Positions 33,817 through 46,352 of a DNA stretch of 64,000 nucleotides are shown piece by piece. Source of the DNA: Adiantum capillus-veneris. Lineage: Eukaryota; Streptophyta; Polypodiopsida; Polypodiales; Pteridaceae. The first letter of the stretch is position 1. Every line of letters begins with the position of its first letter. Both the position numbers and the translations under genes were made by a program. The notes beneath the pieces are model-generated. The model saw nothing but the letters and a program-made list of their open reading frames with translations, was not told the DNA's origin and did no database searches. The stretch covers positions 83,276,843 through 83,340,842 of the forward strand of contig CM043950.1 of NCBI GenBank assembly GCA_014529385.2. The letters are read 5' to 3'.

Positions 33817-35132
33817 CACTAGAATGATAACCTAACAGGAATGGTCAAAAGTTCCAAAACCATAGTAGATCCACTCATTTTGAAAAATCCTTTAATGAGC
33901 TTATAGTTCAATAACTACTACACATGGAAAAAATGAGAAACTTGTAATTTTTCTCATCCCTTGGTCACTACAAGCCTCCAAAGTTGATGGACCATTGCAT
34001 TTTGCCCAAAACAACACTTTATTATGGTTGATTGCATATATATAAGAGTGGGGATTTTTGTAGGACATGAGATAAAATGCCCCGTTAGCTTCAATGGGTT
34101 GGTGACCAAAAAATATGGTTTATTTTACCTCACTAATATTTTTTTGGGCAAAAAAAATAGGTACAAAAAAGTTGCATTTTTGCCATTCTGCAGGCCTATC
34201 ATCAAAGTTTCTATAGTCACGCTCAATACAGATACTATATACATGTTTTCTTAGTTCCCTTTGGGCCTTTGGATTCAAAAGGATCCATGGAGCATGTCAA
34301 AAGGATAATGGATCTCTTACAATTGGAACCTTGGGGGCAATGATAAAGTGCTAAATACAGCAAACATGAAAAAACTGGGTTTAGCATTATGACCTCTAGA
34401 AACCCATAAAAATTACTCAATATCTAGCCAAGTTTGTAGTCTATGATTAGATATGGTTACTACCTACAAAATACACACAATTGGCCTAAGAAAATAGCAA
34501 TATTGAGAAAGTTATACTTGGTACTCTAAAATGTATCGTATTCTTTAGTAATCAAAAAACTCAACCATCATCATATACTATGCTATATAGCATATTAGGT
34601 CCCCCAAAACTCAAGGAAGATTAGCTTTATGTTATACATTACACTTCCACAATCAAAATTGAATTTGGATATCAAGAAAGCCACCAAAAAAATCATAAAA
34701 GTGCTAATTTTAGCCAAAAACAGGATTATGCAATTCTTGTTAATTGGTCATAACTTTCAATTTTAACACCTAGCTCTCCCTACAAGTATCAAAACATGTT
34801 GAGAACTATGAAGGCCTAACCTCTAGGCATCTAAACCTCATAGACATGAAGTTTAGAGTGGTATAGCTGCCAAAAATTGAAAAAAAGCCAAAAACAGGAC
34901 CCGTTTTTTCACACAGTTTATGTTCAAAAATGTTGTGCAAGAGTAAGGTTAATGGTGAGATCGATACTCCAAAAAAAAATATTAAGTTTTTTTCAGCTCA
35001 GAAGGCAACTTTGTGGATATATAGCACCTAGAAATTTATTTTCATACTCTTCAAATAATTCAAGCAAAGTGGTCAGTTAACAGGACACAAAAGTGTCCAA
35101 GGACATAAAAGTGTCCTGTTACCATTCTAGTA
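33817..35132. mobile_element. Small TIR element (about 1.3 kb) flanked by TTAA
   Basis: The left end CACTAGAATGATAAC and the reverse complement of the right end, TACTAGAATGGTAAC, match at 13 of 15 positions. TTAA abuts both ends (33,813-33,816 and 35,133-35,136). The interior has no transposase frame. A strong hairpin (AACAGGACAC ... GTGTCCTGTT) lies at 35,079-35,120 just inside the right end. It would be a non-autonomous DNA transposon, either TTAA-targeting or a CACTA-like element, inserted in the A2 LTR. Confidence 0.6.
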
Positions 35133-35136
35133 TTAA

Positions 35137-35481
35137 TAATCACGATTTTGAAACTTGACCAAAAGTGAGGTTTGAGGCCATATGCATGTGTGCTTAGGTC
35201 TTATAAACTTTTCCTAGAAGTTTCATTACATTTGGATGTCATTTGATGCTATAACGAATGTGATTTGCTTGTCGATGAGTGATTGACTTTTGGTGATTTC
35301 AGTCACTTGAGTGTAGCTTGAGTTAGATGCGAGTTGTTAGTTGTTTTCCGAGAGATTTACAACCTCTTGTAGACTCTATGCATTAGTCGAGTCAGCTTCA
35401 TCCCATGGTTTGACAAATTAATCGTGGTTCTCGCTAATACTGCAATAAGATAGGATGGTGAGGTCAGACATGCGTTCCACA
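35137..35481 (+). mobile_element. A2 LTR, 3' part
   Basis: It ends ttccaca two bases before the primer site, and 35,225-35,481 matches the LTR remnant of A1 at 8,084-8,329. Its left side includes a half copy of the A-family palindrome (35,133-35,147). Confidence 0.8.
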
Positions 35482-35483
35482 TT

Positions 35484-35504
35484 TGGCGCCGCTGTCGGGG
35501 ATCG
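35484..35504 (+). promoter_or_regulatory. A2 primer binding site
   Basis: TGGCGCCGCTGTCGG and the bases after it follow the LTR end by 2 nt. TGGCGCC-type sites are typical of Athila/Tat-group plant Ty3 elements. This shows which side is the interior and that gag lies downstream. Confidence 0.8.
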
Positions 35505-37214
35505 AAGAGACCTAAACTAGGTAAAAACGCGAGCATCTTTTGCAATTGTCCTTTAACTTCCTCTAGGTTTGCCTAGAGTTCAAAACTCTCTTTTAGAAAC
35601 CGCATAGCTTAAGATTGTCATCTTTTGCTGTGTAGAGGTAGCTTGGAAGTAATCGTACTTGCTGAGTACCTTTAGGACTATAGTATTGTAGATTAATATT
35701 AGGATTTGGAGGATGATTGATAGACGAGACAAGTCTTAAGATCAAGACTCTGAAAAACCAAAAAAACACAAGAAAACGAGTGTGTGTGGACACTTTCCAC
35801 AACCCCATTGCATGAGAAACTAGGAGTAGGGTGAGTAAGATCCAAGGTGGATCTCATAACATTGCTCTCGCTGAAAGAATCAAGTGTGAGTTGTTATGTA
35901 AAGTTGCTGAATTTTAGATCTACGGCTAGAAATAGCTTGAAAAGACTCAAATGCACTCAATCCGACTGGAGAGTAAGCCTAAGAGTTGTCCGAACCAGCG
36001 GGTAAGCTCAAAGATACTTCGAGGTAAAATTTTCAAGAAGTTGACCAAAACTCAGATTATTTACTTTTTCTTGACATTTTAGGCCAAATTAAGTTTTGAC
36101 TTGATTTATAGGCTTAAAAAATATCATAAAAAGACAGTTTTTTTCTGCTTTTGAACTTTTTTGACCAAGTTGGTATACCACTAGCTTTACCATGTTTTAA
36201 TAAGACCACAAACCAAATTTGGTAAGATTTAAATCGCTGGATTAAAAATTGTGACTAAAATTGCAAAGTTAGTCGGTGGACCGATAATTGATGACCATTT
36301 GACCAAAAAATTTCCAAACTTGATGGAAATTGGCTAGTGATCTTAACTTAAGGTGCTTAACAGATCTGTGTCAAAGTTGGGCAAAAATTTCCAAAAAATT
36401 ATCAAGAGTAAATAATCCCAATTATTTACATCTGCTTCAAAACTTGGTGATTTTGCAAATTTGAGTAGACCACAAGGTCAAGCACATCAAGTAGACCCCA
36501 CAAATCAATTTAAGTGAAATTTGGACCACAAAAGTGAGACTTAAGTCAGATTCTTGAAATCAGAGTCTGCGGACACAGAACAATGGGTAAACTTGATCAT
36601 ATTTTGTCTAAACTTGTTGAAACTTGTCCAAGGGCTTTAACAAGTTGTATACTTACCAAACCCATCAAAAAAGTCCAAAAACCTGACAAAAGTAAATAAT
36701 CGTGATTATTTACTTCTGCTATCCAGAGACTTCAGTTTTGACTTTTGGGCTTATACAGTGTTAGATCAGCATAAAATAAGGCCATAGGGCAATTTTGGGT
36801 TCAAGCGGATCAAAATTGGTACAGATACACTGAGTTCACAGGTAGTAGGTTAAACCTTTGATTTTCTAAAGCTGAATCTAAAAGTCAAAATTTTGACTCC
36901 CATAGCACAATTTGAAGTGATATACAGAGACCAATCACAAGAGTTCTCAAGAGCTCCACTGTCCTTATAGAAAAATAGCTAATTTGATGAATTTGTACAG
37001 GAATCAAGTTGCAAACAAAGAATTAGTGGCTTGATAGAAAGTTGCAATTGAATCGAGTGGAAATTGACGAAAAGTCAATCCAAGGTGAGTACTCTATCCA
37101 GGGCTTCATAAGTCTATATGAACCTTAGATTGTCGTGTACTAGGAAATCAAGACCTATTCGGAGAAAACAACAGTAGAGTATCCACTGAAGAAAGCATAA
37201 ATCAAGGCAACTCC
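35505..37214 (+). other. A2 long leader with palindromes
   Basis: 1.7 kb without a gene. The A-family palindrome (arms GTAAATAATC / GATTATTTAC) occurs at 36,408-36,429 (centre and one arm worn) and 36,692-36,713 (perfect), ends 284 bp apart, with a half-site at 36,055-36,064. A 7-bp stem with a TTTG loop (CTCTAGG...CCTAGAG, 35,561-35,578) lies just after the primer site. Confidence 0.7.
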
Positions 37215-40200
37215 TTGCACACAATTCCTGAAGAAGTCTCATACGCTTTTTCAGATTCAACATCTGAAATGTCTTCTTACTTGACTCACTCGGAAACCGA
37301 AACGACAATGCGCTATAAGAATATACTCTCTTTTTACAAGACTAACCATCATGGATCCCAGGTTTACTTGGATCCTAGCAAAGAGTATGCTATTCGCACT
37401 GATGACCATGGTATTGAGTTCAAAGAAGAGGTTAGGGCAAACAAACAAGGAAAAATGTACATGGATCGAAATGGAACTCAATATGTACAAGTCATAAATC
37501 TTGATGTGGTAGACAAATGGGGGTTAGAAGTAAACACTATAATCCCAGATATGTCAACAAAAGAAGAACCATCAACTTTGGAATTCGAGGGATACGATCA
37601 AGTAGACTTGAAGCTTTTGAAACCGCTTAGTACAGATAATCCTAGGATCGGTGTCTATTATTGGGAAGACAGAAATATAAAGGATCTTTTGTGGACTTGT
37701 CATGCTAGAGCAAGACAATTAACGGCTATGAAGATCATCTATATCTTCAAGATCAAAGATAAGGGATCTGCGGATCTACCAACATACTTGTTTAGGGATT
37801 GTTATAACAACAACTTTGTTATGATGACTCCTGAGTAGGCAGAACAAACCAAATACAAGGGGTATTCCATACGGGATTGGATATTGGGTCAAGGACCAGA
37901 AACCACTCCAAGAGACGAACATCATGAGAGATCTTCTAAGAGTAATGTAAAGAAACCAGAAATCACCTCATCACATAAAAAACCGGGTGACACTAAGGCC
38001 AGTCCAGGGCTACATGAGTTCTTATTTCTGACAGACTGGTTTGAAGGACTCATAACAGGACCAACTCCCAAAAGACCTGGAGTTGAACCAAATAGACATG
38101 TCAGACCAGCTGATTTTCAAAAATGGGTCAGAAAATACAGTGGATCAGGGGATCCTTATGACCACTTAGCAAGCTTTAAACAAGTGCTAAGAGTAGAGCG
38201 TATATTCGATTTCCATACTCAATTCGAGGGGTTTGGAATGACATTAGAAGGAAAATATTTGACATGGTTTCAAAACATTCCACCAAGGTCGATCATGGAC
38301 TTGAACACATTAGCTCAAGGATTTGTAGCTGCTTGTTCTAAAACGGGGATTAAACATAATACGGTAGCTCAAATCTACAACAATAAACAGAAACATGGTG
38401 TGTTTGTTAGGGATTGTGCAACTCGAATGAAACAATACATTGCCAAATGCCAGAGATGGATATACCTACAGAAGAACGACTTGTATCATTGTTTCTAGAG
38501 GGACTGGTAAACAAAGAACTTCATGCTTTACTCTATAGTAAAAAGCATACAACTCTAGAGGCATGTGTGTCAGATGCTAATGACCTAGGAGACGATTGTG
38601 AGATCTTCAATGAAGACGATGTCCCTAAGGATAACCAAAGTTAGAAGACAACATCCACAAAACCAGCCCAAGTGGGAACAGTTGCTCTGGCACCACTCTC
38701 AACCATAGAAGATATGCTAAAAAGGATGAATGACATGATGAACAATATGCAAAAAGCACCTATGAGAGGACCAAGACAGGGCATACTCCCACAAGGACAA
38801 CCAATTAGCCCACAAAAATGGTGTGCAATCGAGGGTAAATGGACCACCACGAGACCCACGAGTGCTACTTCAGACCAAAGTATGATGGGAATGTTCAGTA
38901 CGTGCCCATGAGGCCCCAGGGACAACCCAAGTACAAATATCAGCCTAATATGGCCCAAGCGCAAAGACCACTAATGGGTATGGAAAGACCTCAACTTGTG
39001 TTGGGACGACAACCTCCATATCCAGAACATAATGTAGTTCATGTAAAGTACTATCACTCAGAAAGAGTCATAGATGAACAAGCATTAGTGTCTGTTACAT
39101 CCTATGCATAGCCCCGTCCATCCACAGTAATGTTAGAGGGAGATTGGTATAGTCCACATCCACCACCAATGGAAGAAACCATCACTTATGTTCCACCAAA
39201 GCTCGCACCAATCAATTATGTAGCTAATCACGGTGTCAGAGCTCCCATGGGAAGACCCATGATGAAGCCTAGAACAGGAAACCGTCATAACTATGGTGAT
39301 GATGACCATTGGAAGAACGAATGTCCAGAGCCTGACAAAAACCTCAAACCAATTGAAGCCTATTGCATACAATGTTGCAAAAAGGGAGGACACTTTTTGG
39401 AAGATTGTCTTAAGAATCCTTTGAACAAGGGAAAAACTGTAGTAAATGTAGTCCATGTGATGCCTAAAAGCTCATCAAAGAGCGAACCAATTGTTCCAAT
39501 CAAGGTAATCACTAGTGCCCAATCAAAGAAAAAGAAACACAATTCCTCTGATAATTCGGAGAACACGAAAGTTTCTTCTCAAAGAATCAAATGGAGCAGA
39601 AGCAAATGATATGAGATGAGGAAACAAAAGCAACGGATTGAAAATGAAGAGAAAGCAAAAATGCTAGCCCAGGACAAGTTGAAAGAAACTAGCAGTGAAT
39701 TCAAGGAAACAACCGTGAAATCAAGAGGATCCATTCTGGTTGATAAAAATTTTGAACCTATTAATGTTTCCTTGGAAGCCTACCAAGCAAGAGTTAAAGA
39801 AGGCCAAAACATGAAAAACAAATGGAAAAACTATCCATCTCCAGATATGGAAGCAGCGAAGCTGGAATCTTATCAAAACTTGGTAAGAATCACGCAAGAA
39901 ATGCTGGATAAACAAAAACCCAAGCTTGAAAATATTGCAAAACCGGAAGAGCTCGCGGTAGAAGAAATGAAAGCAAAATCCGATGTGGTGGTACAACCCC
40001 ACCTTGAAACAAATGAACTAGAGCTTATAGTGCCGGACAGTGAAGATGCCTTAGACGGAATTCCATTCGTAGAGAAAGATTGGTCAGGACACTTATGGGA
40101 AAAGGTAAGAGAGATCAATGATGGGAGCCTCACTTTAAAGTCAGCTCCTATAGAGGAAGTCTGGTTGGATAACCTACCATCTGATATGAACATGGATTTA

Positions 40201-40443
40201 CAATCCTTGTACGGGGATTGCGGATCGGAGTCTTCAGGAATATTTAAACCTGTGACATTAAAAACATTACCTTCTTACTTGGGAGATAACGAAGATGAAT
40301 CTATCATTTGCAATACCACTCAATTAAAAAGAGCCAAACAGACCCTAGAAGTAGACAACATTCACTCGATCATGTCTACACCTCTCCAATGCACTCTTAC
40401 TTTGAGAGAACTGTTGAAACTCAGGCCATACTTAATTGAATGA
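37215..40443 (+). pseudogene. A2 gag polyprotein
   Basis: A long gag reading with several breaks: TAG at 37,836, a 1-nt frameshift near 38,450, TAG at 38,642, a frameshift near 38,850, TAG at 39,109 and TGA at 39,607. The gag core (38,080-38,620) shows YLTWFQNIPPRSIMDLN, FVRDCATRMKQYIAKC and ERLVSLFLEGLVNKEL. A zinc knuckle at about 39,366-39,410 reads CIQCCKKGGHFLEDC, with five instead of four residues between second Cys and His. A worn knuckle (DHWKNEC) lies before it. The N-terminal 200 codons and the charged C-terminal part are family-specific. The gag of A1 is outside the window. Confidence 0.8.
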
Positions 40444-40568
40444 TTTACAGAAAACCCTAGAGAAGGTGGGGATAATGGGGTTAATCTCTAAAAATCTCGG
40501 AAACTTGAAAACTGAAACGGAAAACAAAGAGATTCGATCAGTTCCTATGAACAAGGTCGAAGAATATT

Positions 40569-41007
40569 ATGAAGGGGAAGAAGGAAACACCACCCTCATG
40601 TACAGTGAAATATAATGACATTGAAACCATGGAAATACTGGATAGTGGAGCTGGCATAGCCATACCGACTAAAGCAATATGGGAATCCTGGGGACAGCCA
40701 GCCATTAGACAAACGCAAATGAAATTGCAGTTGGCTAATAGACACATTGAGAGACCACTAGGACTACTAGAAAAAGTGATAATCAACTCCTGTGGAATTG
40801 AATATCAACACACTTTTGCCATAGTAGACTTTGGAAAAAAACTCAACTATAAAATCATATTGGGAAGACCTTTCATGCGACAGGTACAGCTTATCCAAGA
40901 TTGGGGAAACGACGATCTGTATATGAAGCAAGTGGGATCTATAACAAGAGTCAATCTAAAAGATCACACCTATAGGGATGTCTTGAAAACACCCATCCAA
41001 GATTTTG
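40569..41007 (+). pseudogene. A2 retropepsin
   Basis: The frame shows ILDSGAGIAI (active site intact) and IILGRPFMRQ, the two hallmarks of a retropepsin. It is out of frame with gag, and the sequence leaves family A at 41,007, so the protease is followed by foreign (family B) sequence. Confidence 0.85.
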
Positions 41008-41212
41008 ATCAAGGCGAAGGGATATTGGTATCAACGACTTCCCATTGGGAAAGGAGCTAGAGCCCTACAACATCCTGGAGGATTTACAAACCCAAAAGCC
41101 AAACATTTCATGGCCTCAACTTCTACACCTATCAGCCAAAGTAAGAAGGCAATGGCCTAAGTTGGTAAGTACAAGAATTCCAAAAAAGAAATAAAATCTT
41201 TCCATTAAGGTT

Positions 41213-42952
41213 GTGGCCTCAAATCTACAAAAAGATGTGGAACCCATTGTGGATGCTTACATAAGGGGTAAAAAGGTGTCTAATGTATATGTTGATGGTG
41301 GAGCTCAAATGTGTGTGATCACGGAAAAATCAATGAACAAGTTAGGGCTTGAAATTACAAAGTCCTCTAATTGTCAAGCTAGACTAGCCAAAAACTCAAG
41401 TGTGAAGTGTTTGGGGATCATTGAAAATGTAAAAGTCTCTGTATGTAACGTAGATGCACGAATGGATATGTATGTCATGTCAGCTAAGGGGGAGGGCTAT
41501 CCCATCATCCTAGGGAGGCCTTGGCTCATTGCTGTGAATGCAGATCAAAAATGGGGAAGTGGTCGTTTGATTCTTAAAAAGGGTCAACCCGTGGTGTATG
41601 ATTGGCGAGAAGGAAAGAAACTAGATATCAACTATGAAACTACGGTAGATGAAGAGAGTGAGGAGGAGAGTCCTTACTCAAGTGATGAGGAAGCATCAAC
41701 CAGTGCATCAACCAGTGAAGAGGAGTCTTCTTTGGAGGTAATGAGAATTGTATTCAACGCCAACACCCAAGATGTTTCTATAGAAGAAAAGCCAACAGAC
41801 AATCACACACGAGGGGATGATAGATGCCACCACCTTGAAGAAGGATTTGAGAAGATGCTTGCAAAAGATCTTACTTGTGAGGAGAAGAGGTCCTACATCA
41901 ATATGTTAAGGACGTATCCCAATTTGTTTATCACTGACTACTCACAAATAAGAGGTGTAGATGTAATAGAGCATCGAATTGAATTGAAACCAGGGACCAA
42001 ACCCGTGGCTCAAAAGTTAAGGCGACTAGGATCTGTGCAACAAAGGGCTCTCCTACAAGAAGTGAATCGACTCATGAAGGCTGGCTTCATCTATCCAGTA
42101 TCCAAATCCGAATGGGTATCACCTATTGTACTCACTCCCAAGAAAAATGGTAAGTGGATGTTGTGCGTGGATTACAAACCCCTCAACACTGCGACAAAGA
42201 GGGACCACTTCCCTCTCCCTTTCCAAGATGAAATTTTGAATGAAGTAGCAGGTCACGAATGCTACACTGTGTGTGATGGGTATTCAGGATATTTTAAAAT
42301 TAGAATAGCAGAAGAGGACCAACCAAAAACCACCTTCATCCCACCTTGGGGATGTTTTGCATTCAGAGTAATGACTTTTGGGCTCACCAATGCTCCTAGC
42401 ACCTTCATGAGATTCACATTATCTGTATTTCAGCCATTCTTTGGAAAATCTATAAGAGTCTTTATGGATGATTTCTGTATTTATAGTTGTAGATCACTTC
42501 ACTGCCAAAAGGTTGAAGAGGGGCTTAAGAGGCTCCATCAATTTGGGGGACAACTCAACCCAGAGAAGTGTCATATCGGTGAATCTCAGGTGGTTTTGCT
42601 AGGCCATGTGGTTTGTTCACAAGGAATTCAAGTGGATCACTCTAAAGTAGAGGCCCTTTTGTCATTACCTCCACCAACAACAACTAAGGAGCTAATGACC
42701 TTTAACCACAAAGTGAGCTACATGCCTCGCTTCATCCATCCCCTAGCAGAAGCCATCGCCCCTTTGCATAGGTTGGCAAGCCAATCTACATTTGAATGGG
42801 GGAGGGAACATGAAAAATGTTTTGAAGAAGTGAAGGGCATTCTTAGCTCTCTCCCAATCCTAATGCCATCAGATCCAAAGGAGACCTACTATGTCACTCC
42901 AAGTGTAGGTTTCGAAGCAATTGGTGTTGTTTTGATGCAAAAAGAGCAATGA
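41213..42952 (+). pseudogene. B1 protease, RT and start of RNase H
   Basis: A 579-codon open frame. Protease: VYVDGGAQMCVI (active site D-G-G) and IILGRPWLI. RT: SEWVSPIVLTPKKNGK, LCVDYKPLN, VCDGYSGYF, GLTNAPSTFMRF and catalytic VFMDDFCIYS (about 42,465). The RNase H start YYVTPSVGFEAIG lacks the usual catalytic Asp. The frame ends at a TGA in 42,950. There is no ATG at its start; in an intact copy it would continue from gag. Confidence 0.85.
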
Positions 42953-43016
42953 AAAATCATACATGAGGCCGATCTATTTTTCAAGCAAGGTGAAGCCTAA
43001 TGATTGAGATCGCCAT

Positions 43017-43508
43017 TTGACGGCTGCTCTTTGGGCGTATAGGACATCTTTCAAGGTATCTACCCAATTCACCCCTTTTCATCTAGTTTATGGACAGGAG
43101 GCACTTCTCCCCATTGAGGTAGAGCTCTCAAGCTTGCGTGTTCTTGCAAGAGTGGCAAAAGAACCAAAAGAGGTTCTACATAAAAGGATCTTAGATCTCC
43201 AACGACTTGAGCTAGATAGAGAAGAGTCCATTGATCACTACATCACCAAAGCGACAAGCCAAAGGGACAAAATTACCAAGAGGCTCAAGGGGAAAGGATT
43301 GAACGAAGGTATGTTGGTTCTTCGCTATGATATTCGACTTGATACTCGACTTAGCAAAAAGTTTTTGCAAAGATGGGAGGGATGTTTCATGATAAAAACA
43401 AAGTTTGGGAATGGTAGTTACAGATTAGCAGATTTATCAGCAAAACTCCACAAGACCAGAGTCAATGGATGGAAATTAAAGCCCTACTTTCAACGTATCA
43501 ATCCATGA
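43017..43508 (+). pseudogene. B1 integrase C-terminal half
   Basis: It begins with LTAALWAYRTSFK and ends with VNGWKLKPYF, matching the end of C integrase (ALWAYRTSFKTS ... VNGWRLKAY). It includes KKFLQRWEGCF, the GPY/F-like module. The catalytic core has been deleted. Confidence 0.85.
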
Positions 43509-43824
43509 TAGGAAGTCATCTACCTACATCATCTAAGCTCCAAATTGGCATGGCTCCCTTCGGCTTGGCAAATGATCCACCTTTTTTTAAAGCTTTGATG
43601 TGCAAAGAAGAGCCAGCCTTTGAATCTGAACATACCCAGGGAAACCCTCCCATCTCCGATTTATGGGATTGAGGTAATGAAAAGCAGGTCTAATGGAGTG
43701 AAAGAGTGCATGACACTCCTCCTATTGAAAAAAAAAATGGAAAAGGAAAAATGACAAAAAAAAAGAAAAAAAAAGACGAAAAAGAAGCAACACCGTCCTC
43801 CTAAAGATATGAATATCTCTAGGT

Positions 43825-43836
43825 TTAGGGGAGGGC
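43825..43836 (+). promoter_or_regulatory. B polypurine tract
   Basis: TTAGGGGAGGGC lies 5 nt before TGAGTGGC, the LTR start at 43,842. Bases 43,509-43,824 are 3' untranslated sequence with a poly(A)-rich run and no gene. Confidence 0.8.
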
Positions 43837-43841
43837 TAATA

Positions 43842-46002
43842 TGAGTGGCATAAAATGGTAACCATCTTTTTGCAACATTTGTCAGCCTACTCAACGTCCT
43901 CTTCCTCATATGTGTATATACTTTTCTACGCTATTAACTTATCTAGAGTAAATTCTCCCTCTTTGTTTAACCTTTGTGGCGACACATACATTGTACTCTT
44001 CCCAAAAATCTCACCTTAGTCATATATTTATATTACCACCCTTTTCTTTTTTTTCTTTGTAAATAAAAGTAAGCATACAATAACCAACTATCCACCCCCA
44101 ACCTTTCTTACCTCTTCTGAATTTGTAGTAGAAAAATAATATATCCATCTTCCATCCCATATAGTAAAAGTAAGCATACAATAACCAACTATCTACCCCC
44201 AACCTTTCTTACCTCTTGTGAATTCGTAGTAGAAAAATAATATATCCATCTTCCATCCCATATAGATAAATTACCATGGAAATCAACTCTCCACTTGTCT
44301 TTACTAAAGATTATGGTCCATCTCTACAAGTCTTCTATGCCCCCTACATAGGTGGCCCAATATCTCTTAAGAATATACATATAGTTTATTTTTTCAAAAA
44401 GACTCTAGTTGTATATTCTTTTCACAAGCAAATAATATTGGGCCCTCCTCTATTTGTTTTAGCATCATAGCCTTTTGAAAAAGCATGATTCCCCTTGGAT
44501 TCATACAAGCAAAGGGCCCATACAAGAAGACTTGGAAGCAAAAGGTTCCCTAGCATAGCGTGGACCTTCCAAACCGAATTCCTTGGTTCATGGGCGTGAA
44601 GAATAGTCCAAATTCATATCAAACATGTTGAGAAGGTCAAATTTGCCTTTTGAAGCATGTCATTCGGAGCTACATGTAAAAAGTTATGGTCAAAATAGTG
44701 TAAATCTGTCAGATTCGCAGCAAAAGGGAACTGTAAATCAAGTAAACCAAGAGAGTGAGATCTTATTTTTCCCCTACTCATCTTCTAAAAGAGCAATGAG
44801 TGTTCACGGTCACTTGCATGTGATGGGACCAAACTAAAGATGCTTTCTAAATGCCAAGACAAACAAGTTGAGATACCCCACAGGAGCCACCCGTAGGGCC
44901 ACATGGTGGGGCCCACCTACATTATACACCCCTATGGAGCCTTCACGGTATAAAATGATATTTTTGGTGAATAAATAGTCCCTTTTATGTACAATATTCA
45001 ATGAGTGGTCAAAGGACACTTAATTAGGGCTAATTACTCACCCTAATTAAGTGTAGCATAATCCCACTCCTACACAACTATAAATAGCCCCCCTTGGAGA
45101 GACTCAAGGACACACAACTATATTTTCAACTTCATGTTGTTTCTTGAACAATAGTAGAGAAAAACCCAACTCTCCCTCTTTCACATCCTCCCTCGTAACC
45201 CTCCTCTTTGGAGGAAGTGCAACTCTATCCTCCACTCTTTCTATTCTACAATCTCTTACTCCATCAACCCAATAAATCATTTGTAGCACCTCAATAACTT
45301 GTAAATACATCATGATCTATCTCATGGTTATGTTAGTGATCGTTAAATCATCTTCAAAACTTTCAAGTGTCGCAATCCGTGATGGTTAGCCAGCGTCTGT
45401 CCTCCCCTTAAAAGGTGTGCGAGAAATCAAGTAAGTGTTCTATTCTCAATTTACCATTGGTTTGTTTCTCCACACTTATTCAATTGGTCTAAATAAATTT
45501 CTCACTCCAACTCTCTTTTGCTTCACTACATATGCATGTGGTTACCTCTCATGGTGATTTTATTTGTGTCACAGCATTGCATAGATGGAGAGGAGCTCTC
45601 TATGCAAAGTGTGTTAGTTTGTAAGTGATTCTCTCTTGTGTGTCTTGTGCGCATGATTTTTTTTATGAGTGCTTGAGAGAGGAGGAGTTTGGATGTATTA
45701 TGGGTATTCTTATGGGGAGAAGGTGAATGCTATTCCACAAATTGCATATTTCATTTGATGCACGGCATTGGGCTGCATAATCGTTGATGGTGTTCAAGTG
45801 TCCAAAGTGTATATAGAGTAAGGGGGTTTTCAAAGTGTGTTGCTTGAGTGGGTGAAAGCAAGTGTTATTTTGATTGGTTTCCTTCTCCACTACCAAAATA
45901 AGGTGGTGCCCCAAGTAGTGTGCGTACCTCTTTACGAACATTTTGTGAGGGTAGGCCCATTGGTTTGGGTTTAGAGGACCCATTTCAAAAAGCTCGCCCT
46001 CA
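43842..46002 (+). mobile_element. Full family B LTR between B1 and B2 (about 2,161 bp)
   Basis: Starts TGAGTGGC after a polypurine tract and ends GCCCTCA five bases before a primer site, so it serves as 3' LTR of B1 and 5' LTR of B2 at once. TATAAATA is at 45,079-45,086. The last part is repeated at 50,944-51,670. Confidence 0.85.
44064..44265 (+). repeat. 101-bp tandem duplication in the B LTR
   Basis: Two units (44,064-44,164 and 44,165-44,265) both beginning taaaagtaagcatacaataa are nearly identical. Confidence 0.95.
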
Positions 46003-46007
46003 TAAAG

Positions 46008-46024
46008 TGGTGCCCCCAATAAGG
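46008..46024 (+). promoter_or_regulatory. B2 primer binding site
   Basis: TGGTGCCCCCAATAAGG follows the LTR end by 5 nt. The first ten bases equal the sites of C and D. The matching B3 site is TGGTGCCCCCACTGAGG at 51,676. Confidence 0.75.
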
Positions 46025-46059
46025 AACATATTTCCAAGTTACCTTCAAAATTTTTAGTG

Positions 46060-46269
46060 ATGAACAATGGAGTTCCGATCTATCCATTTCATTTTGCACA
46101 CATTAGAGTAAATGTTCACATAGATAGAAAAGTCTTTTTCCAGCAACGCATTGTTTTTATGTTTGGTGCAGAAAGACTTAGAGAAATACTAGCATCACCC
46201 GATCCAATTATACTTCCAATCATCAATTATGAAACTTCTTTTGATGTTCACATTTTCATTTTGTTTTAA
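46060..46269 (+). CDS. B2 leader ORF 1 (about 69 aa), conserved
   Basis: ATG at 46,060, between primer site and gag. It reads FHFAHIRVNVHIDRK, FGAERLREILAS, PIILPIINYE and DVHIFILF. The same peptide is in B3 (51,728-51,940) and, after a frameshift, in element C (about 60,168-59,936, minus), although nucleotide sequence has diverged between B and C. No known domain recognised. It is related to leader ORF 2 just downstream. Confidence 0.55.
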   Translation: MNNGVPIYPFHFAHIRVNVHIDRKVFFQQRIVFMFGAERLREILASPDPIILPIINYETSFDVHIFILF

Positions 46270-46352
46270 AGGCAGGAACAATTAGTGGTGAAGGGGTGCT
46301 CAAGGGCCATATGAAGGAACGAGGTCTTCAAACCAACAACGAGGAGTAGCAC

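Larger units (their letters stand above)
41008..43841 (+). mobile_element. Element B1 interior, both ends of coding region deleted
   Basis: From 41,008 the sequence is almost identical to B2 from 47,790. Leader and most of gag are missing, replaced by A2. A second deletion at about 42,991 joins the first part of RNase H to the second half of integrase. It ends in a polypurine tract and a full LTR. Confidence 0.85.

Noticed and set aside
33813-35136. Assigning the TIR element to piggyBac on the TTAA flanks alone
   Set aside because: The ends begin CACTAG / TACTAG and no transposase is present; TTAA could be chance or part of a 3-bp duplication, so the superfamily is left open.
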